A stretch of 64,000 nt of DNA from Zonotrichia leucophrys gambelii (taxonomy: Eukaryota > Chordata > Aves > Passeriformes > Passerellidae): NCBI RefSeq assembly GCF_028769735.1, contig NC_088171.1, positions 77,083,216 through 77,147,215 on the forward strand. The letters run 5' to 3'. The notes under the pieces were generated by a model. The model ran no database searches. It was given only the letters and a program-made list of their open reading frames with translations, and was not told the DNA's origin. This document shows positions 12,415 to 24,479 of the stretch, one piece after another; position 1 is the first letter of the stretch; every line of letters starts with the position of its first letter. Position numbers and translations under genes: made by a program.

Positions 12415-13660
12415 TAAGTGTCCCCAGGTCCTTTTCCACCGGGCTGTTTCTCAGCTACTCTGCGCCCAGCCTGCAGTGCTGCCTGGAGTTGTGCCCCAAG
12501 GGCAGGACCCAACTTATCCTTGTTGAAGCCTCAACCCATCAATCCAGTCTATGTAGAGCCTTTCTATTCTCCAACACATCAACACTCCAGTCCAGCTTGG
12601 TGTCATCTGCAAACTGACTTGGGATGAACTCAATTCCCTCATCCAGATCATTGGTAGAGATATTAAAACTGCCTATCCCCTTACCTCAACCCCGAGGAAA
12701 AATAATTTTGACCAGTTGCCAATTGGACTTAATTACAATCACCACCACACTTTCGGCCCAGCCATCCAGTTGTTTGTTGTTTTTTTTTTTTTTTCTCAGA
12801 GATGTGTATACCTATACATGAGAACCCAGTTTCTCCAGAACAGTGCAGGAAAGAGTGTCAGAAGTTTAGCTTAAATGCAGGTAAAGAACATCCACTAATC
12901 CAGTCACTTTGTCACAGAAAGAGAACAGGTTGGTCAAGCACAACCTGCTTTTCACAAACCCGGGCTGGCTAGGCCTTGTTCCCTAGATGATGGTCATAAT
13001 CTTTCCTGGCACTAAAGTCAGGCTGACAGGCCTGCAGCTCTCCAGATCCTGTTTCTGACCCTTCTTATGGATAGGCATCACACTGGCAAGTCTCAAGTCC
13101 ACTGCAACTTCCCTGTTTAGACAAGACTAAAGGTAAATTATTGCAAGTGTCCCTGTGAGCACTTCCACCAGCTTCCTGAGTACCTTTGGGTGAATTCCAC
13201 CCAGCCCTTTAGACTTATTTGTGTCTGAGTGGTGTAGATGATCATTTCCCCTTGGATTATGGAGGCTTCATTTTGCTCTCTGTTCCTGTCTTTCAGTTTA
13301 GGGGACTGGGTACTCCAAGAACAACTATTTTATATTTAAAGACTGAGGGAAAGAAGGTGGCCTTTTTCCTCATTCTTTGTCATTATGTTTTGCTCTGCAT
13401 CCATTAAAGAAAGAAGATTGTCCATAACTCTCCTTTTTGTTGCTGATGTATTTACAGAATTTACAGATTTTTAAAAATTTTATTTAGGACCTTTGGGTAT
13501 TTATGTATTTAGTTTTATCCCTACATGTTTTGTCCCCTTCATAACATCCTTGTAGTTCTCATTTTCCTGCTCTTTCTTTCAAAGCTCAGCAACTCTTTTT
13601 TCTGACCTGAGTTCCAGTAAAAACTCTCTATTCAAAGGTTCAGTTACCTGTTGTGCCTTC
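12415..13660 (-). mobile_element. CR1 LINE ORF2 (reverse transcriptase) fragment, dead
   Basis: Read on the minus strand this is the reverse transcriptase part of CR1 ORF2. The polymerase palm motif FADDTK is intact at 12596-12613 in that reading. The upstream 'GP-D-IHP' type finger region lies near 13150-13220, and the linker between endonuclease and RT extends to about 13650. The plus strand accordingly reads like the familiar avian antisense phrase with 'agcttggtgtcatctgcaaac' split around 12594-12614. Both CR1 ends are missing. No long minus-strand frame survives, so stop codons and frameshifts have killed it. A poly-T run near 12779-12795 is probably an expansion of a T-rich CR1 stretch. 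Confidence 0.88.
12779..12795. repeat. Poly-T run inside CR1
   Basis: Homopolymer T run located where the CR1 antisense strand normally has a shorter T-rich stretch. Likely slippage expansion. Confidence 0.85.
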
Positions 13661-15110
13661 ATGCAGAATTATGGTTTGATTTTTTAAGCATGAAAATATG
13701 GCAACACCTGAGAAAGAATAATCTGTTCACTCAGGCACTTTTGACTATCTCAATTTCTCTCATTTTTAGTTGAGATTCCAAACAAATTGTTACTGAAATT
13801 CTGATTGAAGAGCAATAAAACTACTAGAATGTGATAGGACGGTAATAGATATCACTTAATTTGAATTTTTTAGCCTAGCATGGTGATGTTCTTTTTTTAG
13901 TTTCCTAGCATACTCCTCATATCTACAAAGGCAATAAATAGGAACTAGGTACCTAGTTGCTGTCTATACATTCAGAGAAGTTCCTTACTATTACTGCAAA
14001 ATTTGGTTCAAATAACTCTCTGGATGTTTTTAAATGCTATTTAAATTTTATCAGATTTTTACAACTCCAGGCATTCTAAGCAAGCATGTTTATAAAAAAA
14101 GCCTTAAGGTATTTAGAACATCTGTGAAAACATAAGTAGACCATAAACCATCATATCTTCCTAGATTTTCAAATGTATTCCTTCATTAGTTGATAAAAAA
14201 GGGAATATGCTTCACTTCCATCCTCCCAAGAAACATAAGCATCAAAGGGCATTCATATTTTATATGATCTTTCTTTTGCCTACTTAGTCCATGCCCTTTT
14301 TTCTACAGATATGAAAACTTTACTACATGATATTGTCTCTCTGTCCCTAATCACAGTGGGAAGTTTACTGTGATTCTGATTGCATTGAGAAACTTCCCTG
14401 TGAAGTTGAAGACAGCATCTTCTAAAGATTGTTCCCTGCTTTCTGCTTTCAACAAAAGTACCCAGACAACCATAGAAGGGTTTTAGGAATATTTGTACAG
14501 AGTACAATTACATCAGTCTTCAGCAATTTTATCTAAATTTTCCCTTCTCCTTCAGTTTCTGCTAAACTGTATACAATTAGAGGGTTTTCTTAAGAGTTAA
14601 ATTTGATTCATTCGGAATCTTTACATGGACTGTATTGTCTTTCTAAGTTTTGGAATGTAACATTAAATACTTGCAATAATGGAAAGTAGGACATGAACAG
14701 TTTTCAAGTCTAGCAAATATTAATAGCATTTTCTTTCTTTCACTAGAACTCTAGTAATGAAAATATTCATTTCTAAGGTAGAATATATATGTTCTTAAGC
14801 TATCCGTAAGCATGCCCACATAAAAAAAAATTCTAAGATGATATAATTCTTTGTAATATCTATGCCAATTGCATGAAAATCTTTTAATGCACATTTGCAC
14901 AAGGTCACTAATGACCTACAATACCTTTTCATTTTGGATTTATGTAAAAGTAATTTAAAATATCTTATGCAATTTCAAAGGACTTAAATATGATATTTTG
15001 CTGTCATATAATGTCATCAGTATTGTATATAAAGTGAAGATGAAAAGCATATTTTAATGAATTAAAAGACTTTGAAAATTATATATATATTCCTTTCTTT
15101 TCCTGCAAGG
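13661..15110. other. AT-rich non-coding DNA, no gene seen
   Basis: No recognisable element. A 75-codon minus-strand ORF at 14280-14507 has no recognisable domain. Confidence 0.6.
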
Positions 15111-15114
15111 TTTT

Positions 15115-15660
15115 TTTTTTACATGTAAAGGTGAAGAAGGATCTGAAAATCGAGAAAGATCCCATTGACAATGAGATGGGTGATAAGACTGTATTTACTG
15201 GAGGAACAACCCTCTTCATGTTGCTTCAATATGGGTTTTGGGACTGGCCCACAAGAGTGGGGAATCTGGGAGTGAATCCCCTCTGGTGGACAGGCAAGAC
15301 CATCCAGCAGTCAGCAATCCAAAAAAAGATGAGTTAGCAAGTCAGGCCTGAAGCCAGCCTGGAAAATCCTAATGAGAGTGAAGGAACAAGCAGGAGCAGG
15401 ACGGGAAAAGTTGTACCTCTGAGAAGTGCACCTGGCCCAGTTCTGGTCCAGATGCCCCAGATCCATGTGCATGGATGCATTAATGAGGGTCCCTGCTGAA
15501 ATGGGTCTGGCAGTTAAGGCCTGTTGGTGCCTGCAGATATCTGCGCTGGTTGCAATGAAATATTTCAGTCCTCTGATGGAGAATGTCACTCCACAGAGAC
15601 CCCATGCCAAGAGGATGATGGGGAAATGTAAACCAATCAGACAGATCATTCAGCCCTAGA
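15115..15660. other. Unidentified GC-richer block with broken ORFs
   Basis: This stretch stands out from its AT-rich flanks by higher GC and few long A/T runs. It begins directly after a T-rich tract (15109-15120) and a TTACATG-like junction. On the plus strand there are ORFs of 68 codons (15131-15337) and 77 codons (15426-15659). On the minus strand a 112-codon ORF (15311-15649) begins with a hydrophobic stretch of roughly 25 residues. I recognise no domain in any frame. It could be a decayed processed pseudogene, an internal fragment of an endogenous retroelement, or an unknown repeat. The sequence does not decide between them. Confidence 0.4.
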
Positions 15661-18600
15661 TTTACAGGTGAAATTTAATCACAGGATGAGAACCAACAGA
15701 GCTTGGTGAATCGGAAGGTGGCAATGAAGGCATGGATTGCTCATGGCATCAAACTGCTTTACATTCAAGCATGAAGGATACTGTTTTCGGGCATATTCAT
15801 ATAATTTTATGGGAGAAAGACTGTCATTGCAGCAGATTGTATTTTAGCAATCATCTCTTAGAAATCAGTTTTGTTATTTGGGCAGGAGAGGTGGAAGAAA
15901 ATGGACAATAATGGACACCTCAGTCCTTTCAGATGGTATTAGATTTATGCTTATTGCTTTGTGTAGGATATTTTTTTGTGAAAGACAGCTGGTGTGATCA
16001 TATCCCCAAGGATATATTAATCCTGTTACATCAATACAAGTTTAAAGAAATGTCACTGACAGTAGTTTTTCTGATCTCCTTTAGCGTGGTTTAAATTTCT
16101 TTGATAGTCAGAATCACTGCATTGATGGAAATCAAATACTTGCCTTTAGAGCTCAGCAAATACTGACTTTGGTTGGTACATCAGAAGTCAGTGCTCCTAG
16201 TTGTATTGAAAGATTTAGAAAAATGTTATAAAATTTTGAACACATTTATTTTTATGCCACTAACTGTGTCAGATTACTAGCATGTATCTTGTTAATTATT
16301 TAGAAGGAACCAGAGTTCTGCAGGGGTTTCAGGCAATTTTGTTGGTATTTTGTTGATAAAAAGCTCTTCTTTATTTTGATGTTAATATCTAAATCTTTTT
16401 GGACATCTTAAATCATAGTTATTAAAGAGTGAGAGTGGTGGTAATAAACCTGTTTTCTGTAATTTCTTTAAATATGTGGGATTATAATTGAGTATCTTTT
16501 GGCAATTTTATTTTTTAATTTTGTCTAAAACCAGTGCAGTCAAATCAGTGCATCTGCTGTATAGTTAGTCATGTCGCTGAGCTTGCTAGTAAATATTTGT
16601 TTGTTTTTTTTTCTTTATATTGTTCTATGTTGTGTATTGCTCCCTCCTTTCCCTCCCCATTTCCTCCTTTCCCTTCCCACCTTCCCCCTCTCCTGCAGAC
16701 TAAGGAGGTGCAAGACAGATATGAATGTCTCCATTTCTACTCTGCAGCTATTGATGTTGTTGTTGTCATGGGACATAGAGCAAGGGAACAGTTTTTTCTA
16801 TATGGGATAACCTTATGTAGAAGAATACAGTCTGCTTCAATTATATTTTCTAAACTTTATCTTTGGGCTTCATGGTTTCCCAGCTTATCTTCTTGAGTAC
16901 TACAATTCACTGCAGGACAAAGATGGGGGAAAAGAAAATATGTACAGAAAGCAAGTTCAAATGTTCAGCTATCATTTATGGTGATGACATCCATCTCATG
17001 AGTTCTATTTATGACACAGTTTGTCAGAGTTTCTATGGTTTCATAGAAATTTGCATGCTACAATTCATGCAAGTGTACTCTCTAAAACAGTGTCAAGAAT
17101 TAGCTGCAGAAATAATTCTTAACCTATGGCAGAGTCCTTGAGTCATGCAGAAATAGATAGTCCTTAGAAATACCACTGGGAAATAAGGAAGAGGGAAAAC
17201 ACAGCTTTCAGGGGTCATATTGTATAGATACTTCAGAAAGCACAGAAACTATATTCTTCTAGTTCTTCCTCTTTTACTGGATTTCCTCCTCTTCTCCTGG
17301 TTAGTTTGTCTAGTCCATATTCCTATTGCTGAGCCAAATACTCCTTATGAAATTGCATTAATGATTTCAATTATTGTCAAAGGAGTCAATTGTGGCACAA
17401 AAATGCAATCATTCTATTGTTGTGATGAATGTAAATAATATTTCAGAATTTTTACTTTTGTAATATATTTTAAATTGAAAAGTGTGCAGACAATCAATGT
17501 GCAGTAGTCCTTTTAGGAAACAAAAATGTAGCCATGTTCTCCTGGGCCAGATATTTTAGGCACTGGGGCTTAGAGGAAAGCATGATTAAACAAACTCTTT
17601 CACCTTTCCTTGTCTTTTTTTGTCAGAATTAAACACATTTATGGGTGATACTTCTGCAGAACAGCACCCTGTTTCAATCACTATGGTCAGCTTCTGCAGT
17701 TGCTAAGAATTTCATAGATAAACTAAATGGAACAATTGTATTAGAATAATTCTAAGTAGACTTCCAAGTGCTTTTTTGTAGCACTTTAAACTTTCCATAT
17801 TCTACTTACCTTTGACAAATACCTGGTTTTAAAAGAATAAAATCAATTATTCTAACTGAGCAAAATTGTAAACATTCCTATAGAAATCAGTGTTCACTTT
17901 TTGAGTATTTGTGGAAGACCAAGAAAAGTATCCTATGGAAAGAAGATTTGACACCTCCATGTTTGTAGATGGAAGGAATTTGGAAGAATGTGTTTGGATC
18001 AGAATGGGATCTTACACATTATCTTTGTATGCTTATTGAATCACTCCTAGCACAAAAATTAGAAGGAGAAAACACCTCCTTTTTAAAAACTAGAATCACC
18101 TACCAATTCATCTAGGAGTTTTATCAAACCGATTGCTTCAAAGGCAATTCAAATTTTAAATTTAGTAGTGAACAAGTATCTGTAACGTTAAAGTATCCCA
18201 CTCTGGAATATAACAGCCTATGCTGTCTCACAAAACAAATGCAGCTAATTTTCCATTAAAAAGTGCCACATATAGAAATAGGCAGATCAATCCTGTAAGC
18301 ATGGAAATATTTTCCATCTTATCATGGTCTAAGAGAAAACCACTAGTGAATGAATAGTACTGTACAAGAATATGTATCAGCTTTGAAAAATAAGCAAATT
18401 ATACCTGTCTGAAACCAGTAAAGGTATTCTAGGTTTGCATTTTAAAAGGAGCTATCTTAAAACAGTGGAAGAGAATATTGGTTTGGGGCATGACACTGCC
18501 GTGAAAAATGCAAAGGTATAACAGTCCATAATTTATCAGTCTGTATGATTGTCTTACCAAAGAATGAAAGTAGAAAATTATTTAAATGAATGCAAATAGG

Positions 18601-18735
18601 AAATATATCATGCAGATGTGCTCTTAATTTCACAATGAAAGGTTTAGATTTTCTCTTCGACTTAAGAATAATTGAAGTAATCTTTGCTTTTGCTCTGTAA
18701 CATCTAAAAAATGCAAGCATTATGGAAAACTAACA
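15661..18735. other. AT-rich non-coding DNA, no gene supported
   Basis: Only short ORFs without domains (120 codons at 16534-16896 reads through a pyrimidine tract). A CT-rich tract ending in CAG at 16640-16698 is listed separately. Confidence 0.6.
16640..16698 (+). other. CT-rich tract ending in CAG, possible 3' splice site
   Basis: A long C/T-rich stretch with almost no purines runs from about 16640 to 16694 and ends TGCAG, with AG at 16697-16698. This has the form of a polypyrimidine tract and 3' splice acceptor. Downstream the frame stays open to 16896, but no donor or domain gives it away as an exon. It may equally be a simple pyrimidine repeat. Confidence 0.25.
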
Positions 18736-19240
18736 ATTAAAGAGTAATTCAGTGCTGTGGCAAGCACTGCAGGACAAGATGAGAAGGCAGGATTTCTGGG
18801 ATTTGTCAGAGCAGTGCTCCTTTCATTCAGAGTTTTGTCTCCCAAGGATGGGACCATGACAAGTTGGAAGTGCCTAAATGTTCTCCTGCACCACTGCTCT
18901 CCTAGTGGTGGTAGGAGAAGATATTTGAAAGGGAAGAGGGGGGAGGCAGGTGACTTTGGCCATCTCCTGTGGACCCTCCCAGGGTTAACACTTTTTGACT
19001 TCATCTGCCAGTTTTGTCAGATCTGCTTTTGAGCATGGCAATACATCTTGCTCTCAGAGACTTCCACCGCTCAACATTTCAACCATTCTGTGCTTGCTGC
19101 GTAGAGTGGCACATTCTTCCCTTTCTTTAAGCAATCTCGAAGCAGTTTGTCAGGCACCATGTACATTGGTTTTGTCAGGATAGAATAAGTAAGAGCTGCA
19201 TGTTCTTTGTACCACTGCAAGAGTTAATAAACCCTGGTTG
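18736..19240. other. GC-richer block without recognised gene
   Basis: Composition differs from the flanks: more GC, few homopolymers. ORFs of 91 codons (plus, 18757-19032) and 94 codons (minus, 18720-19004) overlap on opposite strands and share no recognisable domain. An AATAAA hexamer lies near 19225. It could be an unknown LTR or a unique conserved block; I cannot assign it. Confidence 0.35.
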
Positions 19241-22200
19241 TGCTCCTTTCAAGTCCCTGAAAGCTGGAATCATAGCTTGTTAAGTCTTTTCTTAAAAGGC
19301 AGTTGCTTAATCTTATTTACTATGAAATTTTTCTTCTTTGTATGTCATTTCAATCAATTAGTAGAGAAAATGAAGTATTGACATATCTAGCTTCATATAA
19401 AGCGCTGTAACACAAGATCTTCAAGCCAGTTATACTTGTGTCCTGATACTCAGCGCATTTAAAATTTACTTAGCTTTAAGTAATTAAACAGTAATATAGA
19501 TAATTTTATGGTTTTAATACTGTGATTATTTAAAATTAAATTACCAATGCAAAGATATGGCATTATGGTGATTAAAAATTAAAGAAATATGCAACATAAT
19601 ATGGCAAAATGAAATACTGAGAGCATGGGAATTAAGATGAAAGTGTTCTTCACACTTACTCTTTATGTGCCTCTTGGTACTTGAACATTCTCTGGTGTAC
19701 TTTTACACTACAACTGAGAGCAAAATGTGGGATGTTGCTGAAAAAGAGTGGTTTATTGTTCTTCTTGTCTCACTCTTGTGTTGCTTTCCTCATTGCTGGC
19801 ATTGGTATTCCTCTGGCACCACAATGGCATAGTTTAAAAAACTGAACAGACAACAGATTAAAACCTATCACCTATCCCTCACCCTTCCCCGCTCCCCGTT
19901 GCTCTTTTTTCCTTGATATTTTCTGTTAACTAGGTCAAAATGCTTCATGTAGTGTCTGTTGGGTGTTATACAAAAATAGAGAGAGAACTGGATAGCAGGA
20001 ACCGCCCAACAGCAGCAGAAACAGCCCAAATATAAGAATTTCCTTGCCAGCAAAAAAAAATCCCATGTGTGATTATGGACTACCAGGAAAGGATTTACTA
20101 AATCTTGACCATTTATGTTAAGCTGCCAAATGACATCTTAGAGTAATAATCAGTATATTTTAGCTCAATTACAAAATTGTTGCTTTGAATTTATTTCTGT
20201 AATTTCTTAGATTGGAGCAGGCATTTAGTTTTCTGAGTCGAAAATTGATAGACTGTGGTGCTGCTTTAGAGCTCTAAGCAATCAAATGCCTCAACTCCTA
20301 TTTGAGGTTCAAATTTTGCTGGGCACAGCTTCATAGTGTGATATCTCTGAAGAACATTCCATAGGTATAATATGTGGAAATTTAAAAGCATATTTCACAT
20401 CTACTGCTTAATTTTTTAGTTGTGGCACTGCATCCAGAATACAGAATGCTGCTGATTATTGAATCAATGTCTATGAAAATTCATGCCTGTATCATTGCTT
20501 TATTTGATATTGGAAATTATTGCTGTATATTAAAGGGCACTTTTTTTAAACATTTTTTATTATTATTCAGTTTTGACACATCAAAAATATTTCCTTGGGT
20601 TAAATAAACTCACAAGCAAGAAAAATGTAATGGAGAATTCATTAATTGATTGTTTAATATCTTCATTACCCACTATAGAATTCATATTACACAGAAGATA
20701 ACCGCTCCACACTCTAAAAATAGGTATTTTGCAAAATTGTGCTATTGAAATACATAAATGCCTGGATTTGGTTGTTTCTTGTTTCTTGTAATTCTTTCTG
20801 ACTCTTTTTATAGAAACACTGACTTATGGTCAAAATCTCATTAATTTGTTTAAATGTGATTAAAATGGATAAACTGATCCACTGGATGGAGATTTCGCTT
20901 ACACTGTAATTTTATCATGTAACATGCCAACTTTTTCATCTTCATTTAATATGATTTTTCAGGTTGTCAGTGTACATCTAATGCTAATACCACAGAAGGT
21001 TAGGGAATCATTTGTATTACATTAATTGTTTTTGTTAATAATTCCTTCACTTCCAATTGCTGATGGCTAATTTTCAGATTTTCTGCTATTTGACAATTGA
21101 GTGGAATTAAATCTTTTAATCCATCGTACAAATTGTGTGATAAAACACTATCTCTCTTTTGGAGGGCTTCTTGAGCAGATTTCTTAGGATAATGCTTGGT
21201 ATTACATATTTCATTTTCTACAGATATATGACATGAGTAATACTAAATTTTGTTTTCTGTGTTGTAGACACACCTTTCATAGGTAAAGAATTATAATTGT
21301 CACAGAAATGCAGTACAAAAAAATGGATGGCAAAAGTAGTCCTGCAGATGGGCAGGGAGTTAGCAATAATTAACTCTTTCTACTAAGCTTAAAATATTAA
21401 AAAATGTAAAAAGTCAAAGGCAACTATCATGTTGTTGTTTTTCTCCGGGGTTTCAGCAGCACTGCACTGGGGGTTTGATTTAACACGAGCAAGTGATAGG
21501 AATTATCGCTAGAGTTGGGCTTTTACAATGAGCAGTGCAGGGCTCTGTACCTAGAGTGGAAAGGGCAGGTGTGCGTCTGACGTGGCAATTGATGGACTGG
21601 TAGTATCTATATTCATACATCCACAATTGCTAAAAAATCAGTAAATGCAGTTGAATTATTTTGTACTGTATTGGGTTATATGATGGACCTAATATCAGAG
21701 CACGGTGTGGTGTGCTGAAGACAATCCCACTGAGGTAGTAGTATTGAGACTAAGTGAGGATAGCTGCTAGGAGTGAAATTAAGCAAGACAACCATGCTCT
21801 CCTCTGAAGTGGAGAAGAAAATCAGCAAGCATGATTTCCTTAATTAAACTGGTAGATAGGGTTCATTTTTAATTTGTTATTCTCATTAATCTTGGAAGTA
21901 GACTGCTGATATCTAAACCCTATTGTGAATCAGTATTCCTTTTTCAAACTGAAAACCACCTGTAAAGTTTCTCATGTTCAGCAAGACGCTCTTAGGAGCA
22001 ATGAATAATAGCATTTGCATTTCTATAATGATATCAGAAGAGCATAATAGTAACACTATTTGTGAAAAGATTGTTAACCTTGTCTGAAAAAAGAACCATT
22101 GTCTTAGTGTTTTAGAAACCTACAGGACTGCAGGGAGTAGAAGGAAGGAACTTTGGGATAGGATAAATGAGCAATAGAGACATGCAAAGATGTGATTCCT

Positions 22201-23940
22201 GCTGCAGTCAGCTTCTCACAAAAGAAAATGCAGAATATGGGTAATCAGAAGCTTCATTAACAGCTACAGTGTCTGGATGCAAATTTTATGGACTACTGTA
22301 GCCCCTAGCTCTTCTAACAGTAATTGTACTTTTGGATACTCTGTCACTTTACAGCTGTGGTTCTAATTAAGCACTGTGACACTGTTTGCCTGCATCTGGA
22401 GCACAAATGTGAAAATGTTGGTAGAGATGTGTGCCTAATGACATAACAGTGCTCATCACAAAAAAATTTTAAAATGGAAGCTGCTTTTTCACTCTTATTG
22501 AGATAGGACTAGATCCTGTGTAACATTTTCTATGGCTATTTTAGGAGCTATTACATATACTTTGTTGGTCAAGTGTTATTTATTTGTCTATTGAAAATAA
22601 ATTTCTTCAATTTGATCTACAGGATCAGAAAATATGATGCTGTGCTCAGTAGAGGAATTAAACAGGATTTAAATAGTTGCAATTTGCCTAAATGAAAAAT
22701 CCTTTCATATAAATATTTTTTGTTTATTTACTATTTGCGCACACATACTACATGTTAGCCAATTAAATATAACCTCCTGATATTGTTTTACTCCTTCTAT
22801 AAAATTGGCAAGCTGTCATAAAGCTGAGATGCTGTCATCTTCATGTGTGAAGGTTGTTGGGTTTTTCCAAAGCTCTATATATTTCTGGTTTTAATGACAT
22901 GAAAAGAAATCCCACAATTCTGTTTTCCTCCTACCCTAAGAAGTAAGAAAAACTCCCTCCCAGCAAAATGTCAGATGATGTCTTGGTGTTTATAGGGGGG
23001 CAGAAGTGTGGGAGAAGACAGTTGCGTCTCTTTGTGGGAAAAAAATTAAAAGAGGAAATTCTAATTCTTTTGCCACCTCTTAATCATAAGTTCTAGTAGA
23101 GACGTCTTTGATTCCAATAACAATGTGCTAAGAAATTTCAAATTATATTCTCTTCATATTAAGGGGAACAAACATTAAAGGTAGGGTTCTTGCAAAATAT
23201 GAGGGAGCAAAATATGTGGCTTTTCTAAATGGCAAAGCAAGATAAGGTGGCTTCAGTCATAAAACTTCATTCCTTCAAGAAAAATTTCTTCATCTGTGAA
23301 GTTGGGGCTGAGGGGTTGGCCTTAGAGAGATTTTTAGAGCTTCAGAGGAGCAGGTAGATGTTACAAGGTACATTTTTTACCCACTCTGCACAGCTGGCTC
23401 TGTCTCATTAATAAGGATGTTTAGAAGTGCTGCAGATGATGGAAGAAGGCCATGTAGAAGCCCAAAGAAATAAAGAAAAAAAGACGCAGTCTCTGAAGGC
23501 ACATTGCTCAGCCCTTGGTCTTCCTTCCTCTGCTCTTTTTTCTTTCAGCCTTTAAGGTCTTTTCTTTAAAATTTGCTGAGGAAAACAGAGCTGTGTAATC
23601 TGTCAACTTTACACCGAATATTAAGTTCACATTTATGCTCTTCACATATAGAATAATTTTATCTTGAAATTTGTATGGGAAGAATGTATGGGTGTATGCA
23701 TACCCTTTAAAGCTAGAACTTGCTCTTAGGAATCTCAAAACTTAATTTCAAACTTGCTGCCTTTTTTTCACCATCTGCATTAAAGATCAAAAATCAATTT
23801 ATTTCTTTAAGACACTAGAAAACAAGTGAATCATCTGAGGTCATAATTTTGCTTTCCAACAGATTAGGTGGCAAAAGACCAGCAGGAGAAAAATAGATTT
23901 CAGCAAAGGAAGGCAGTGTCAGTCCTCCTGGGTGTCCCCA
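19241..23940. other. AT-rich non-coding DNA, no gene seen
   Basis: No repeat family or coding exon recognised. A locally less AT-rich patch occurs at about 21430-21600. Short ORFs only. Confidence 0.6.
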
Positions 23941-23958
23941 CTAATTGAATTAGTGTGC

Positions 23959-24184
23959 TTCCCTTCTTTCTTTTTTTTCTTCCCAGATGATCCCAGCATG
24001 TCAACTCTGCAGGGACAGGGAGTTCTCTCTGGAAAAACAAGTCTACCTACATGACAGCAAGACAAAAGTAATCTCAGAGAAGTTAAAACCAGCAATAAAC
24101 ATTTATGCTAATTTTCTTACTAACAGTAAGAACAGTACTTATCTCGTGGAGGGGTTGTTTACATCAAAACAATTTGTGGCTTAG
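23959..24184 (+). other. Possible 3' splice site followed by an open frame
   Basis: A T/C tract from 23959 to 23984 ends in CAG at 23984-23986, followed immediately by ATG at 23987 and an open frame of 65 codons to the stop at 24182-24184. The predicted product is polar, Lys-rich and has no domain I recognise. The tract-CAG-ATG arrangement fits an exon start, but nothing else supports a gene and chance is the more likely explanation. Confidence 0.2.
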
Positions 24185-24430
24185 TGCATTGTGCCAGCCT
24201 CACATTTTCTTGAATATTGTCACAGTCAGAGTCAATATTCTTTAGTATGAAACCTACAGCCTTGCAAGAGTTGTTCCCCTGAAGTTTCCTTTTTTGTCTT
24301 GGAGTAGGACTATCATTTGATTTTGAGAATTGGGTAGAATAAGGATTTGGGATGAATTCTGAATCTCATCCTTCAACCTAACCATTTATCAATGAGACAA
24401 TCAATACATGATGCCCACAAAGTATTTGGG

Positions 24431-24479
24431 AGCTCTTTCCCAAATGATGAGGTAGCTCTTTCCCAAGTGTCTATGAGGT
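24431..24479. repeat. Diverged tandem duplication, about 23-26 bp
   Basis: AGCTCTTTCCCAA-ATGATGAGGT at 24431-24453 is followed by a related unit with a 3-bp length difference, ending ATGAGGT, at 24454-24479. Confidence 0.8.

Noticed and set aside
19868..20053. Possible LTR or small gene on the minus strand
   Set aside because: No termini, polyadenylation signal arrangement or domain that supports it.
21731..21748. let-7-like string TGAGGTAGTAG
   Set aside because: The match ends after the seed region and there is no complementary arm nearby to form a hairpin.
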